From positions 1 through 64,000 of the forward strand of contig CAJNOI010000256.1 of assembly GCA_905250115.1 (NCBI GenBank): a stretch of DNA of 64,000 nt, given 5' to 3'. Position 1 is the first letter of the stretch; the number at the start of each line of letters is the position of its first letter. The notes below the pieces were generated by a model. That model worked only from the letters and a program-made list of their open reading frames with translations. It had not been told where the DNA came from and made no database searches. The stretch is from Adineta steineri. Its lineage: Eukaryota; Rotifera; Eurotatoria; Adinetida; Adinetidae. The position numbers were made by a program, and so were the translations under genes. Of this stretch, positions 35,115 through 46,922 are shown piece after piece.

Positions 35115-38045
35115 TTATTGTTGTATTTATATCAATAAGAATTATAATTTTCAAAACGAATATTTTTTCCAATTAATATAATAAAATAAATCGTATATAC
35201 AATTATATGTAAAAAAATAATATTGTACAATTTGTCTTCGTATTGAAGTCATTTAAATATAATTAAGAATGTGTATTTATCGGCAGAAACGCACTTTTAG
35301 GTCACATTAATAAAAAAACTTTTTATACATAGGTGTACAATAATTACAGACAGTACGGTAAATACATGCACTTTACCTTTAGATATAAACGAAAAGCCTC
35401 GTAATGGTCATAAGTTATGAGAATAAACGAATAGTATAATCTACAAATTTTTTCTCAAATGATAAAAAATAAATCTGGTTATAATCAACAGAATTTTTTT
35501 GCACAGTAATATATTCAAATATAAGTGTGTCAAGCCAAACGATGGCTTAGTATCTTTTCGTCAAATGCACTTTTATTTTTGCTTCCAGTACTCTTACCTT
35601 TTGATTATTATCTCTTGATATTTTTCCTTTCCTGTGTCTACGCTACTGAATATTTCGAGTGCTATTGTAGAAGGCACGAAAAGTATTCAGCAGGCAGACG
35701 ATTTCTTCTGAAGAACAAAAGTATTGAATATATTATTATTATTATTCATAATGGATGAATTTCATTGTATTAAACAAAATATATTTCTTACGAATTTATT
35801 TAAAATGTAAATAAAATATGAAAATTAATTAGTTTAACAATCGAGGGTATGTGTGTATGTGCATGCAATAAATATTATGTGTATATCTATACTAACGGTA
35901 AGAGAATGATAAAATTACAGAGAAAGAAATAAAATTAATTAATTGATATTGTGAAAATGTGGGTAAAACGTGCGAATGAAGAATAAGTCATTCACACATC
36001 CTAACTCATTCCGCAATAAATAAAATAAAAGCTTTTCGAATTATCTAATTCATCATTGGTTACTATCAATAAATATAATTATTTTCGATGAAACAACGTA
36101 GAATACGAGTTTGAATACCAACAGAATTATAGATGAAATAAATTGAAATTAAAAAAATCGCATCAAAGTTCATTCTCTGACATATTATCTTGAGGGTGTG
36201 GGTATGAATTAATAGTAGAGATATCTACACCCACCCTTATATGTATATCTTTTCAATATTAAATGAATGAGTGGTTCAAAGTTCTATATATTTATTCTAA
36301 GCAGAAGTCGATAGACTCCATCTGGTGATATATTCAAATTTGTAAAGACATTACGAGGGATATTAAAAACAACATTTTGAACCATGGAAACTGTGAATCT
36401 TTATTAGGTAAAATTGATCGAATTCTATTTTATATGTGAATAAAAACTTTAGAACATGTTTTTAGATGTTTATACTTGTGTCTTTTAAATAAATCTACAC
36501 AAAAATTGCAGTAGAATATAGATTTGAATCGAACAAAATAATAATAAATAACAAAGTACGATACAAACGCTAATAAAATATGAAAAAAGTAAGAGATATT
36601 GCGTAATCTAAAATTTAATATATTGCCTTAAAAAATCTCTGGCGATGTCAAGAAAATGATCTCCGTAATCTTACATAAATAAAAATATAAAACTTGAATA
36701 ATTATTTATTTGACATATCCTGTATTTAGGTAAGAATACATCATAAATTAAATCCAAATGGGGAGAAGTAGAACATAAAAAAATAATTAATCCTGTCAAC
36801 ATATCTTTTCAAAATGTGTCTTACATCTACAAGCTTATTGTCAGTTAGTCTGTAGACAAGAAGGAAAATGTTTTTCTGTTTAAAGTAGTTCTAGAATTAT
36901 ATTTATAACGTCATGTTGTAATGCTATATTAGAAGTAGGTTACATCTGCGTGGTAATCAAATTCCAAAAGAAGTTCAATTAATTTTCAGTTTTTATGACA
37001 TGATAATTACATCAAAGACTTTCAAAAAAAGTTTATAATACAAAACTTAATTTGTCGAAACTTGCTTAAAAATGATAATTAGAGCGTTTTTTTAAATAGT
37101 GCTATTGATTTGAAATCAAAAATGAGATTTAGATTTAGCATCAGTGTCATCCTATACATTTACTTTAATGAAAAATTTTTTATACTGCTCAGCATGATCT
37201 ATATATGAATGACCGGAAGTCGGGTGACGTTATTAAAATTATTTTGTCGTAGTTGAATTATTAATCTTTGATTAATGTCAACTTAACTAATCTACTTTTT
37301 TTTCTTGAGATGACATTTGTCCTCAGCATAGTTGAGATCGAGCTTATTTAATCAAAAATTCTATTTTCTAATAAAAATATCTATGAATTCGAATCAGTAT
37401 TAATATATTTTTAAATGTAATAGTAAACATCCAAATTATATTACGAGTATAAGCAATAATTACTGAGTGAAAAATAAAGATTTTGAATCGTTTTCTATTG
37501 AATATTTCAAATACTTATCCTTTATCTCCTTTAATATTTACAAACTAAACAAATGTTAAATTCCGCATTTTCTTTATCTTTAAAATTTACACAGTCTAGT
37601 TATATTGATATTAATTGTTCTTAAGAATTTTCTATTGAACTTATATGAATATTGATTATTAGCACAAAATGACGTCGTCATGTCATTTGAATAATGAGAA
37701 ATTTAATTTGTCATGCAAGTGCAAATTTTCTCATTTTCTAATGCATCTTTTTTTTCAAAGACGATTCTAAAAGATTGATAATAAGATATGCACTCATAAA
37801 ATTTAATGTCATGTTCGTTTGAATCTTAAGATTTTTTAATCTGTAAATTCTGGATTAAGGAATGAGTTTTTCATTTATAAAATTATATGACCATTTCAGT
37901 CGAGGAATAACTTTTATTCAAGTTACATGAATTTCCAGTAGTTTAGAAATAGAAGATGACATTATGATTTATACGTTATTCTATATTTTTTTGTTATGTT
38001 TAGATTATTATCATAAACATACATTGAATAAATATTATTTCCATT
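35115..38045. other. long gene-free AT-rich stretch
   Basis: It holds a telomere-like palindrome at 36188-36245 and a GTGTGTATGTGCATG run near 35850. I see no supportable coding or RNA gene. Confidence 0.45.
36188..36245. repeat. telomere-like palindrome
   Basis: ATCTTGAGGGTGTGGGTATG faces TCTACACCCACCCTTATA across a loop of about 18 bases. One of the cleanest copies. Confidence 0.65.
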
Positions 38046-38051
38046 GATACA

Positions 38052-39113
38052 ATGTCGTCTAATTATATTGCAATCAATCAACTAAATCAAGCAGCATACA
38101 TGGTTGTAATCGTTGAAACTCCATTTAATTTTGCACTAGGAGCAATAGGTCTAATTTTCAATGTTTTGATTTTTACTCGACCAAGTTTACGAAATGAACC
38201 ATGTTCATTTTATTTTTTCTCATCAACATGTTTTAGTTTATTTGTTGTATTTGTATCAATGCCTGTACGTCTTTTGGCAAGTGCTTACAATATTGATACG
38301 GCTTATTATAATCGTGGAATCTGTAAAATAGAAACTTTTGCTTTCGATTCAGCACGTACAATATCCTGTTGGCTAATTACTTGTGCATGTGCAGATCGAT
38401 TTTTTCATAGTTCATTAAATGCAAATATTCGTCGGTTAAGTTCATTAAAAATAGCAAAATGGGCAATAGGAATAATAACTGTAATAATAACTATTTTATA
38501 TAGTCATATGATTGTTTATTATGATATAATCAATGTATCTGATCGATTTGGTAATGTAACACCTACATGCAATGGTCCAGTTGGTATTTATCGTTCTATT
38601 GTTGCATTCTGGTATCTTATACTTTATTCACTTTGTCCATCATTTTTAATGCTTTTATTTGGTTTTCTCACATTGAATAATATTCGTCGTCATCGACGAG
38701 CAGTTTCAAATGTTCCTAGAACAAATCAGATTCTTCGACGTACAGACAATCAACTTTTACGTATGTTAATTGCTCAAGTGTTTATGATTATTATAGCTAC
38801 TCTACCATTCTCTATTTATCAACTCTACACATCATTCACGAGTAGTTTTACAAAGAGTACACTACAAATTGCTCAAGAAAATTTAGCAGGACGAATTGCA
38901 GGTGTAATTACATATTTTGCTCATACAACAAGCTTTTATTTGTATACACTGACTGGTACAATTTTTCGTAAAGAATTTATCAAAATTATTCAACGATGCC
39001 GTCATCCAGCAAGAAATATTGTGCATTCATCCCAAAATAATACACATGTAATACCCATGGCGCCTAGCAATCGAGGAATTACCACTGTTCAAAGTGGTAA
39101 TGTACAAAAATAA
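38052..39113 (+). CDS. orphan rhodopsin-like GPCR (intronless)
   Basis: 353 residues with seven membrane segments. Helix 1 is FALGAIGLIFNVLIF. A Cys (GICKIETFAFDSART) precedes helix 3, CADRFFHS replaces the DRY box, and helix 6 follows a basic RRTDNQLLRMLIAQVF junction. The tail is Ser/Arg-rich and may be phosphorylated. It resembles the receptor at 12.9 kb in layout (RRxDxQLxRM before helix 6), so the two probably belong to one expanded family. Confidence 0.82.
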   Translation: MSSNYIAINQLNQAAYMVVIVETPFNFALGAIGLIFNVLIFTRPSLRNEPCSFYFFSSTCFSLFVVFVSMPVRLLASAYNIDTAYYNRGICKIETFAFDSARTISCWLITCACADRFFHSSLNANIRRLSSLKIAKWAIGIITVIITILYSHMIVYYDIINVSDRFGNVTPTCNGPVGIYRSIVAFWYLILYSLCPSFLMLLFGFLTLNNIRRHRRAVSNVPRTNQILRRTDNQLLRMLIAQVFMIIIATLPFSIYQLYTSFTSSFTKSTLQIAQENLAGRIAGVITYFAHTTSFYLYTLTGTIFRKEFIKIIQRCRHPARNIVHSSQNNTHVIPMAPSNRGITTVQSGNVQK

Positions 39114-39143
39114 TAATTCAATAGAATTCAAGAAACTTTATTT

Positions 39144-39264
39144 TTTTACTATACTATTTTTTTTTTTCTATTTTCTTTCTTTCTCTCTCTTCTAACTCAA
39201 TCATGTACTGTAAGGACCTTTGAGGTCGTCAGTCTCATTTTGCCTAAATAAATAAATAAATAAA
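39144..39264 (+). mobile_element. short retroelement (SINE or 5'-truncated LINE end) with target duplication
   Basis: A 121-base insertion starts in T/C-rich sequence, contains AAGGACCTTTGAGGTCGTC and ends in (AAAT)n. It is bounded by identical 14-base copies of AAGAAACTTTATTT at 39130-39143 and 39265-39278. The tail plus target duplication indicate target-primed reverse transcription. It sits about 30 bases after the stop of the GPCR, probably in its 3' UTR. Confidence 0.7.
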
Positions 39265-40010
39265 AAGAAACTTTATTTATTTATTGTTGTCTGTAAAACA
39301 TGTTTTAGCTAGATACAAATAAAATATTCTTAATGCATTCATTAATATCCTAACAATCCATATGATTAGCTGGGAATTTACCTCCGCTAAATTGTTTTTG
39401 TGAAGATTTAACATCTTTTATCTTTTAGCAGACTAAATTAATTGTACCTAAGAGATCTGATCTAAGAAATAGTTAAAACAAATATTGCCCGACATCTTAG
39501 TAACAGATTATATATTAATTCACGGAAATGTTGATTCGTTTGATAGACGAAGTAATAGTGCGAAAATAGATGAAGCAATATGAAAACTAAATATCTGTAA
39601 CACTTTTCTTTCATTCTTTTTCTCTGATATTTTGTTAACGTTATTTTTGTATGAATATTCTCTTCTGTTCTTGCCCAATTTTGTTTATTATGACACATAC
39701 ATTCGTTTCATATACGTCTACTATTCTCTTTTCATCGTCATTTGATTTTGTTTTTCTTGTGAAATTACTTGTCGTTTATTACATTGAATTACATGTTTTC
39801 GTAATTTGCATTCGATACAATGACTATAATATCGATCGGTGAGAATTGAACTTGTTTTCTGAAGTTATTAACTAGAAGTGCATACGTGTTGATTAGAAAT
39901 TTTTCCGCTTTACAGAGAGAAACGTATTAATTATTTTAGATTTTCTGATCATCAAGGATATTTGACAATAATATACTGGATTTTATTTTTACAAAACACT
40001 ACGTATAATC

Positions 40011-41995
40011 ATGAATATGCTCAACATCCCTCGTAATAACACAGATTCAAATTATTGTTATAAAATGCCAAAACTTGTTATCAAGGTAATTGAACTAAAG
40101 AAAACTTATTTATCAGAAAATTTATTGTTCTATAGAATTCGATTTATTTTAATTATTCAGTTGAGATCTGAATTGATAGATCAACAGCTTTGCAAAAAAA
40201 ATCAAGTTTTTTTTTCTAAATGCATCCGATAAAAGAATTAACCGTAGATTCAATCAAATTTTCTTGAAAATAAAAGTACTAAACACGTTGTCAATTTGAA
40301 TGAATCATCTCAGGCATAAATTTCTGCTTTAATGATACTGATCATATTTTAGAAAACAAAAACCGATAGTTCTTCTGAAACGATATTGGTTAATGTATCA
40401 GCAGTGGCTAATGCACTTTGTCGTTCTCCAATACGTAAGCATAGCTTTCATTTTTCAATATTAACAACTGTATTTCTAGATATAATAAAATATTTGGGTT
40501 ACGAATTGAATACATCAGTGAACATCAAAGCAAACTTGAATCAATATGCCTTACAAGGAGCGTATGATGAAGGACAATTGCAAGACTTACTCGATGGTTT
40601 TATAGAGAGATTTGTATTATGCGCGAGATGTATTCTACCTGAAACAAAACTAGTATGTCAAAATTCTAATGAATCATATGTCGATCACTCTCTCATTTAA
40701 GTTCCCTTTATATTGACAAATTTCGATGTACAATTAGTATTGTCTATAGTAAAAGAAGCTCTAAACTATGATTACCAACACTAGACTTGAACATATCAGT
40801 AGTTGAAAACACTCGAAATTCTCTTACCATGATAACCTAAATCTCATGATTCTAGAATTCTATTCAATACAATTTTCTATGACAAATTATCCGTCGTATC
40901 AATGTAACTATGATAAGATTGTAAAATTTGTCTCAGTGATGTCTATTGAACATCAAAGAATAGTTAGTTATAACCTCACAGTTCCTAGATTTTCGGTCAC
41001 GATAAAGTCATCTATTCAGTCGGTATTAGACATTAGTATCAGTTCTTTTTTACTATTTTGTAGACGTTCGACGACAATAGTAATAATAAAATTTATCAAG
41101 AATGTAATGCATGTGGTTATAAAAATACAATTGAAAAGAATTCACACAAGTTAGTGAAGTTCATGTTACAAAATGCATTTCCAGACAGCAGGAATTCTGA
41201 TAATCATGATTTGAATGTAAGTATTCTAATTGGAGAGAATTGAATTAACATATATATAATTTCATGCTACCTGTTTAGAATATTTCGAAAAATAACTCTA
41301 GCATTATCAATATGATACAATTAGAAGATTTCAATCAACAAATTTATGATCAGTTCAGTTCTTTATTAGAAGTTAGTTCAATTTGAAATTGATTTAAACG
41401 AATATTAATCTTGTTATATGTTTAGAAAAAGAAGATGACTAATCAATTAAATGATTCCGTATCGGTTCAAGAATTTCTAGCTGAAAGTAGACGATTGAAT
41501 ATAATAGAAAAAGCTCCATTTTATGTCGCTAAATGTTTATTTACGGATCAAATTGTCAAAGAAATTGAAGCATACAGAATGCTATTCTATCAAGTATGTT
41601 AATTTCCAATTAAATAAATATCTTATATTTTTATAGTTGTGTAAAAAACATATGGCAAGACAAAGATCTCTTCTACTTGGTATTGAAATGATAATAAATG
41701 AAAATCCAGAAGTACAAGAAAAATTACTCAACACAGGATGTATATCTAGAATTTTTTACGAACTTTATCAAAAAGACATTGTTATAGAAGAAGTTTTCTA
41801 TCAATGGCACGAACAGGTAGATGTGTAAATCAATGATTTCTATGCTAAATACTATCGTTCATCATTGTTTAGAACGCGACAGAAATTATCGATGAAACAG
41901 TTTCAACAAAAATACGAGACTGCGCTAAAAACTTCATTGAATGGTTACATTCGGCTGAGGAAGGCAGTGATGAAGACGATAATAGATCCAAATAA
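40011..41995 (+). CDS. eIF5-like translation factor lacking the arginine finger
   Basis: Eight exons (40011-40085, 40353-40434, 40480-40652, 41064-41216, 41279-41371, 41426-41593, 41637-41816, 41873-41995) join in phase to 348 residues. The N-domain follows eIF5, the GTPase activator of eIF2: YKMPKL near residue 20, IKYLGYELN, LQDLLDGFIERFVLC. A zinc ribbon is formed by CARC and CNAC. The C-terminal W2/HEAT domain (EAYRMLFYQLCKKHMARQRSLLLGIE, IEWLHSAEEGSDEDD) ends with the acidic tail that binds eIF2-beta. In family members the catalytic Arg lies in FYRYKMP; here the codon is TGT, giving NYCYKMP (Cys16). The conserved EGKGNGIKT loop is also replaced. GTPase activation is thus doubtful while the binding modules persist. 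The intron 40653-41063 is long and could hide another exon. Confidence 0.85.
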
Positions 41996-42363
41996 TTTGT
42001 AGATGTTCAAAATGATTTTTATCACAAGAAAATTAAAACATCTTCAATATATTAGCAGAACTCATAAAGTCAGCGATATGTAGAAACGAATTTTGTATTA
42101 AAAATTTTTTTATTTAATAAAATAAACTTGGTCAGCAATAATTTACATTCACAATTCTTCGGTACTATTAGAAAAAGGAATGTCTTACAATAGTTGACAT
42201 ACTCACACCGATCTCACTCAGTCACAACTGAATTGAGAATATGAGTAACATGAATCATGTCCTTTAATGTTACAATAAAGAAAATAGCATGACTAATACT
42301 GATATCTCAAGTAACCAAGAATTTAATAAAATGTGTTTAATCGCACATAGTGGAACCAAGATT

Positions 42364-42505
42364 TAGTGGCGTAACTAGAAATTTAAGGATGGTGGGGCTC
42401 AGCCCCAAAACTGTCTAGTCTTTTGGAGTTTTTGATTGACAAGTTCAGTAACTAAAAAATCCGGGTGCTGGGACTTAAATACTCGATGATGGGGTTACGC
42501 CACTA
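42364..42505. mobile_element. MITE with TAGTGGCGTAAC inverted ends
   Basis: TAGTGGCGTAACTAG at the left pairs with GTTACGCCACTA at the right of a 142-base element. The end sequence resembles hAT-type MITEs (AGTGGCGTA). No perfect target duplication was seen. The interior is GC-richer than its surroundings (GGGGCTCAGCCCC palindrome). Confidence 0.65.
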
Positions 42506-43437
42506 CACTACACCTGAGAAATTTCAATCATATTGGACAAGATGGAAAATCAAAAGTAAAACTACATCTCAATGTTCATTATGAATAAGCTAAACAAATA
42601 TTTCTATGCAACATATCAATTCAATACATTTCATAGCAATGAAAAGAAACACAATAAAACAAATTATAGAAAAAGAATAATTGATTTGATAAGTTTTCTA
42701 TGCTCAAAAATTTATACTGTATGGTTCGGTGTGTTCGAATACGGTAGTATTTTTTTTTTCATAGATAAATGATGAGAACGAGATTTTCGTTGTGTAAAAT
42801 TGTCAGTAAGTTTTTAATTACAAGGAAAGAGAATGATGTTTTCATACATTAATGATAGGTAATTTGGCTTGAATAAATGATGAGAGACAGTGTTCGTCTC
42901 GTTCCGTGCCGTCTGTTTGCTTACTATTTTTTACGAAACAGTCGAATAAAGACGATTCATGCATGAATAATAGCTATATGATAGGAGACGTAGAAATGTA
43001 TACCGAGCATGTTTTTATTTTGCTTTTTGACTTCATTTATATTTACAGCTCGTATATATGTCGGTTCTTCTTTAACTTCGATCTTTTTTTTGACAAAATT
43101 TAACGGTAACTACTTGTGTACTTTTCATATTCATTGTATGACTGAAATCATAGTGGTAGCTTACAGACGATCCCTGAATGAAAGAAAACGTTTTTTCTTA
43201 TTTTTTTAGTATTCATAGGCAGTTAGTTATATGTTGTGAAGATTGCATTGAACAATTTGTGGATTGACTTTTTTCTTACTTCGCTCTAAAATCTTCCGAA
43301 ACTAAGCACTCTGTTATGAAAATCAACAAACAAACAATATAAGCCGCCGATGACAATCCAAAAATATTGTAATATTTTTATCAGTGAACAAAGCTATTTA
43401 AGATTATTATCTTTTATTCAGTTTCGCAATTTTAATC

Positions 43438-43525
43438 TTGTGAGTGTGGGTGAGAGTGGATGTTAAACAATCAGAGACCATTGTTCACGTTTACACTCAA
43501 ATTAGTCACCTCACGCTTGAGATAG
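43438..43525. repeat. telomere-like palindrome upstream of the acyltransferase
   Basis: TTGTGAGTGTGGGTGAGAGTG faces TTACACTC and CACCTCACGCTTGAG across a loop of about 40 bases. Confidence 0.55.
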
Positions 43526-43543
43526 ACAGACGGAATATATCTA

Positions 43544-44941
43544 ATGCGAATTATTCATACTTCCTTTTTTTTAGTATTAAACTTTGTAAAGACAACTGAA
43601 TATATTACGACTATGGATAGAAAAAACAGCCACTTGGTAATACCCATATCGAAAGATACTATCAGCTCTATAAAAATTTATTTGAATGGGACATCCAACG
43701 AAACGAATTCAACAACAGTATCTTCTGATAAAGCCTATATCTCTCATTTGAAGGGTATAGATCTTCTAAGATTTCTGTTAGCATTAATTATACTCATTTA
43801 TCATTATCAACATTTTTGTATGTTCCTCAATAGGAATAACAACATGTCATGCTCGACATTCATACCTTATTACAAGTATTTTAAATGGATTTACACTTCA
43901 TTTGGTGATCAGTATACTGTTAAAACATTCTGGTTAGTTAGTGGAGTTACATTTATGAATGTTTATAATAAAAGAATTTCTTCAGGACAAGTTACTCTGA
44001 AAGAATATACTATCAATCGTATTTCTCGGTTATATCCTCTGCATTTTGTAACTTTAATTATTGTAGCGATTTTACAATATATTTTTCATCATATTCATAA
44101 AGTATACTTTTTGTATTCTAACAATACAATAGAAGCTTTTCTAGAAAATTTAGTATTTATTCACACATGGAAATCACAATTTACTTTTTCATTTAATGCA
44201 CCATCTTGGAGCGTTAGTACAGAAATCATTATTTATTTTTTATTCTTTGTTCTTTCGCATGGCCGTTTTTTACACAGCTTACCTAGAACTACTGTTGTCT
44301 GGATTTTTTGTGTTTATGCAGCACACACAAATATTATTTTTGCAAATTCAAACACAAATCTATGTTGTGTACTTTTCTTCACTGGTTGTTTACTCATACA
44401 ACTACTCAACACTATAAAAAATGAGATCTTTAAAATATTATTTATCGTACTTTTGCTTACATTGTTAAAGCTACATACGGACAATCGTTTTAATCTGGGT
44501 GGAATGGATGATTTATGTTACACGTTATTGTTAACAGCAACAATTGGAGTTCTTTTCGTTTATGTGTTCAACCTGAGGATGTTTAAGAAAATACATTTTC
44601 GTCTTTTCAATTGTCTAGGAAACATGACATATGCAACATACATGCTGCATGTTCCGATTCAACTGATCGCATTGATTCTCATAAGACCTACTAATAATGA
44701 TATTTTCTCAAAAAATTGGATATGGATAGCCTATATGTTAGTGGTATTAGTCACCAGTCAATTTTGTTATACTTACTTCGAACAGCCTATGCGATTGTAT
44801 ATACGTAAAATGCTCGCCGAATCAAGCTGCCGATTCAGTGACATCACATTGTCTATTAAAATTCTCAAACGGAGTTTACGCAAATTTAAAAAATGCCTGA
44901 TGTCTAGTACTTATAGAATATTTTCTTCTCAAGTTGTATGA
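43544..44941 (+). CDS. acyltransferase-3 (OafA/NRF-6-like) membrane protein
   Basis: 465 residues, intronless, with about ten membrane helices. Acyltransferase-3 motifs are GIDLLRFLLALIILIYHYQHF (with the family's essential His), FWLVSGVTFMNVY, KEYTINRISRLYPLHF (the R-x-x-R-x-x-P loop), NAPSWSVSTEIIIYF and GNMTYATYMLHVP. Such enzymes move acyl groups from the cytosolic side onto sugars, lipids or peptides. The sequence style is closer to bacterial O-acetyltransferases than to the longer animal NRF-6 proteins, which carry an extra N-terminal domain, so transfer is possible. The ORF start at 43544 is uncertain: the Met at 43613 (MDRKNSHLVIP) is an alternative, with the first 23 residues then 5' UTR. 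An AATAAA follows about 15 bases after the stop. Confidence 0.78.
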   Translation: MRIIHTSFFLVLNFVKTTEYITTMDRKNSHLVIPISKDTISSIKIYLNGTSNETNSTTVSSDKAYISHLKGIDLLRFLLALIILIYHYQHFCMFLNRNNNMSCSTFIPYYKYFKWIYTSFGDQYTVKTFWLVSGVTFMNVYNKRISSGQVTLKEYTINRISRLYPLHFVTLIIVAILQYIFHHIHKVYFLYSNNTIEAFLENLVFIHTWKSQFTFSFNAPSWSVSTEIIIYFLFFVLSHGRFLHSLPRTTVVWIFCVYAAHTNIIFANSNTNLCCVLFFTGCLLIQLLNTIKNEIFKILFIVLLLTLLKLHTDNRFNLGGMDDLCYTLLLTATIGVLFVYVFNLRMFKKIHFRLFNCLGNMTYATYMLHVPIQLIALILIRPTNNDIFSKNWIWIAYMLVVLVTSQFCYTYFEQPMRLYIRKMLAESSCRFSDITLSIKILKRSLRKFKKCLMSSTYRIFSSQVV

Positions 44942-45229
44942 TACAATACAAGATTAAATAAAGAATTTTTGAGGTAGCAACGAAACGCAAATCACTTTTT
45001 TTGTATATTGATAAAGATAATAAGCAGACTTTGAATTTAAAACTTGGAAAAATATTCTAACAGTTATTACATGATTTCAAAACGAAGGTTCATGTCCTGT
45101 TGCAAAATCAGAAAAATTAATAGTGTGAGTGTAGGTTTTGATGAAATAAAATGATAAATACATTATTGGTATGAATAAAAGAATTTATCGTACAGATTAG
45201 TTCATTGATGATTTAGCTTTCAAATCAGT

Positions 45230-46249
45230 CTATGAATATGGAATAACATGTTTTCGAAGTTTATAAAATGGTGGACGCGTTTTGCTCGCTGATAATCCAT
45301 AAGCTTGTTCAACTCGTTTCAAAAACTCCAGCTTATTTTCATCAGGAAAAACTGTGATTGGAGACAATCCTGGAAGATTTTCAAACGTAACCATTCCCTC
45401 AACCATTTTTTCATCCTTCTTGACACTGCTGATATTTTTTAATTGTGCAGTTGTACATACTTCATACCAGACTGTCAGTCGACATTTCGACTCTTGAGGG
45501 TAAATAACTCGATGAATACCTAGTTTAAGCCGATTTTGTGTTACTCTTGATGCCGCCTCTCCCAACCAGATGACACCGATGTTTGATTCTAATGGTCCAT
45601 CAATCCACTCATTAGTTGTCATATTTTTCAGTTGAAGTCCTTCATGTGTTGATAATATACTAATTGATAATAGTCCCGGATCATAATGTGGAACACAGTT
45701 GACTTCTTCAGTTGTTTCTCCATTAACAGGCGGTTGAAAACCACTCTTATTATTGTAATAAGATACAATATCAAGCATTCCAAAATGTCCATCTTGTAAT
45801 GGTAAATCAGCATGTTCAATAAGAGATGATAAAGAGGGATGCTGTTGGAATATTAAATGTTGATCAAGAATTTCGATTAAACGTTTAGTTACAGCATCTA
45901 ACATTTGTGAAAGATAGTTCAATGGTTCAACGAGTAACGATGGTATCAATCCTTTATTTGCAAATTCATTAAAATAATTTCCTGTCAATAGTTTAATTCC
46001 TTCTTTATGATTGACATTAGAATAACCATATATTGCCGTACGCTGTGTACATCCATTCTTCTGGTTTACAGATGCAAAAAATCTCGATAGTTGACTGCTG
46101 AGCCTTGGACTTGGAATAAGTTCTGTTGGTAATAAGACGAAACACCACCCATTCGATTCAAATTCAATCTGCATTTGATTTATTTCAGTTAAATCATTCA
46201 AATTGAGTATTTTATTTAAATCAATAATTACTTGTGATTTATTGTTCAT
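45230..46249 (-). CDS. isopenicillin-N-synthase-like 2OG-Fe(II) oxygenase
   Basis: 339 residues, intronless. The jelly-roll core shows the iron facial triad: His and Asp in VPHYDPGLLSISIL and the distal His in LGIHRVIYP. It is followed by the co-substrate Arg in CRLTVWYEV (R-x-T). The N-terminal third is helical (LNDLTEINQMQIEFESNG), as in plant-type DIOX enzymes. No targeting signal, so probably cytosolic. Substrate unknown; the family covers hydroxylases, desaturases and ring-forming enzymes of small molecules and is much less common in animals than in plants, fungi and bacteria. Confidence 0.8.
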   Translation of the reverse strand: MNNKSQVIIDLNKILNLNDLTEINQMQIEFESNGWCFVLLPTELIPSPRLSSQLSRFFASVNQKNGCTQRTAIYGYSNVNHKEGIKLLTGNYFNEFANKGLIPSLLVEPLNYLSQMLDAVTKRLIEILDQHLIFQQHPSLSSLIEHADLPLQDGHFGMLDIVSYYNNKSGFQPPVNGETTEEVNCVPHYDPGLLSISILSTHEGLQLKNMTTNEWIDGPLESNIGVIWLGEAASRVTQNRLKLGIHRVIYPQESKCRLTVWYEVCTTAQLKNISSVKKDEKMVEGMVTFENLPGLSPITVFPDENKLEFLKRVEQAYGLSASKTRPPFYKLRKHVIPYS

Positions 46250-46922
46250 TGAAGTTATTTTTGAATAAAATTTGAGTCAAATAAAAAGCACTATTTCATT
46301 GCAATTTTACCGTTGTTATTCTTGAACAGCTTCCTTTTTAAAGCAAAAAGAAACATTTCTTGCACAACATTTGTTATGTTTATGTAACGTCATTGTTTGT
46401 GGAACTAAGAATAATCATCAATGATTCATTCTTAATGGCGACCTTAAAAGGTAACTCATCAACTGTATCATGACTCAATCATTTTATTTTATTTCGGTTT
46501 TAACAGCAAGCTATTCTGATGTTGACTCATTCCTTCATTATTAACAGAGAAATTTTTTCAAGTCCACTACCAAAAAAGTAGTGGCATCTGGTTAATAATT
46601 TAACCATGAGTTACTTCCATATTTCTTAGAAACGAGTATAGTGTGTTTGTTGTGTCATATGAGTCACTCCTTTAAATCGAAGAAAAACTATTTTTTGCAG
46701 TTTTTTTTGGTGAATTAAAAAAATTAATTATGTCTTTTTATTTTTGACTGATTGTATATTTGAAAAAATGAAATTCATGAGATTTTGCTTTTTTAGATTC
46801 ATTTCTTTTCAGTTACAATAAAACTTGATGAGAAGAGAAAAAATAAAGTTATTTTGTTTTACTTTAACGATAACAAAACTCAATTAAATTGTTTCAATCT
46901 AATTATAAATATATCATAGTAT

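Larger units (their letters stand above)
42000..43540. other. intergenic with one MITE and one telomere-like palindrome
   Basis: No gene supported. Contents are the MITE at 42364-42505 and the palindrome at 43438-43525, just upstream of the acyltransferase ORF. Confidence 0.45.
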
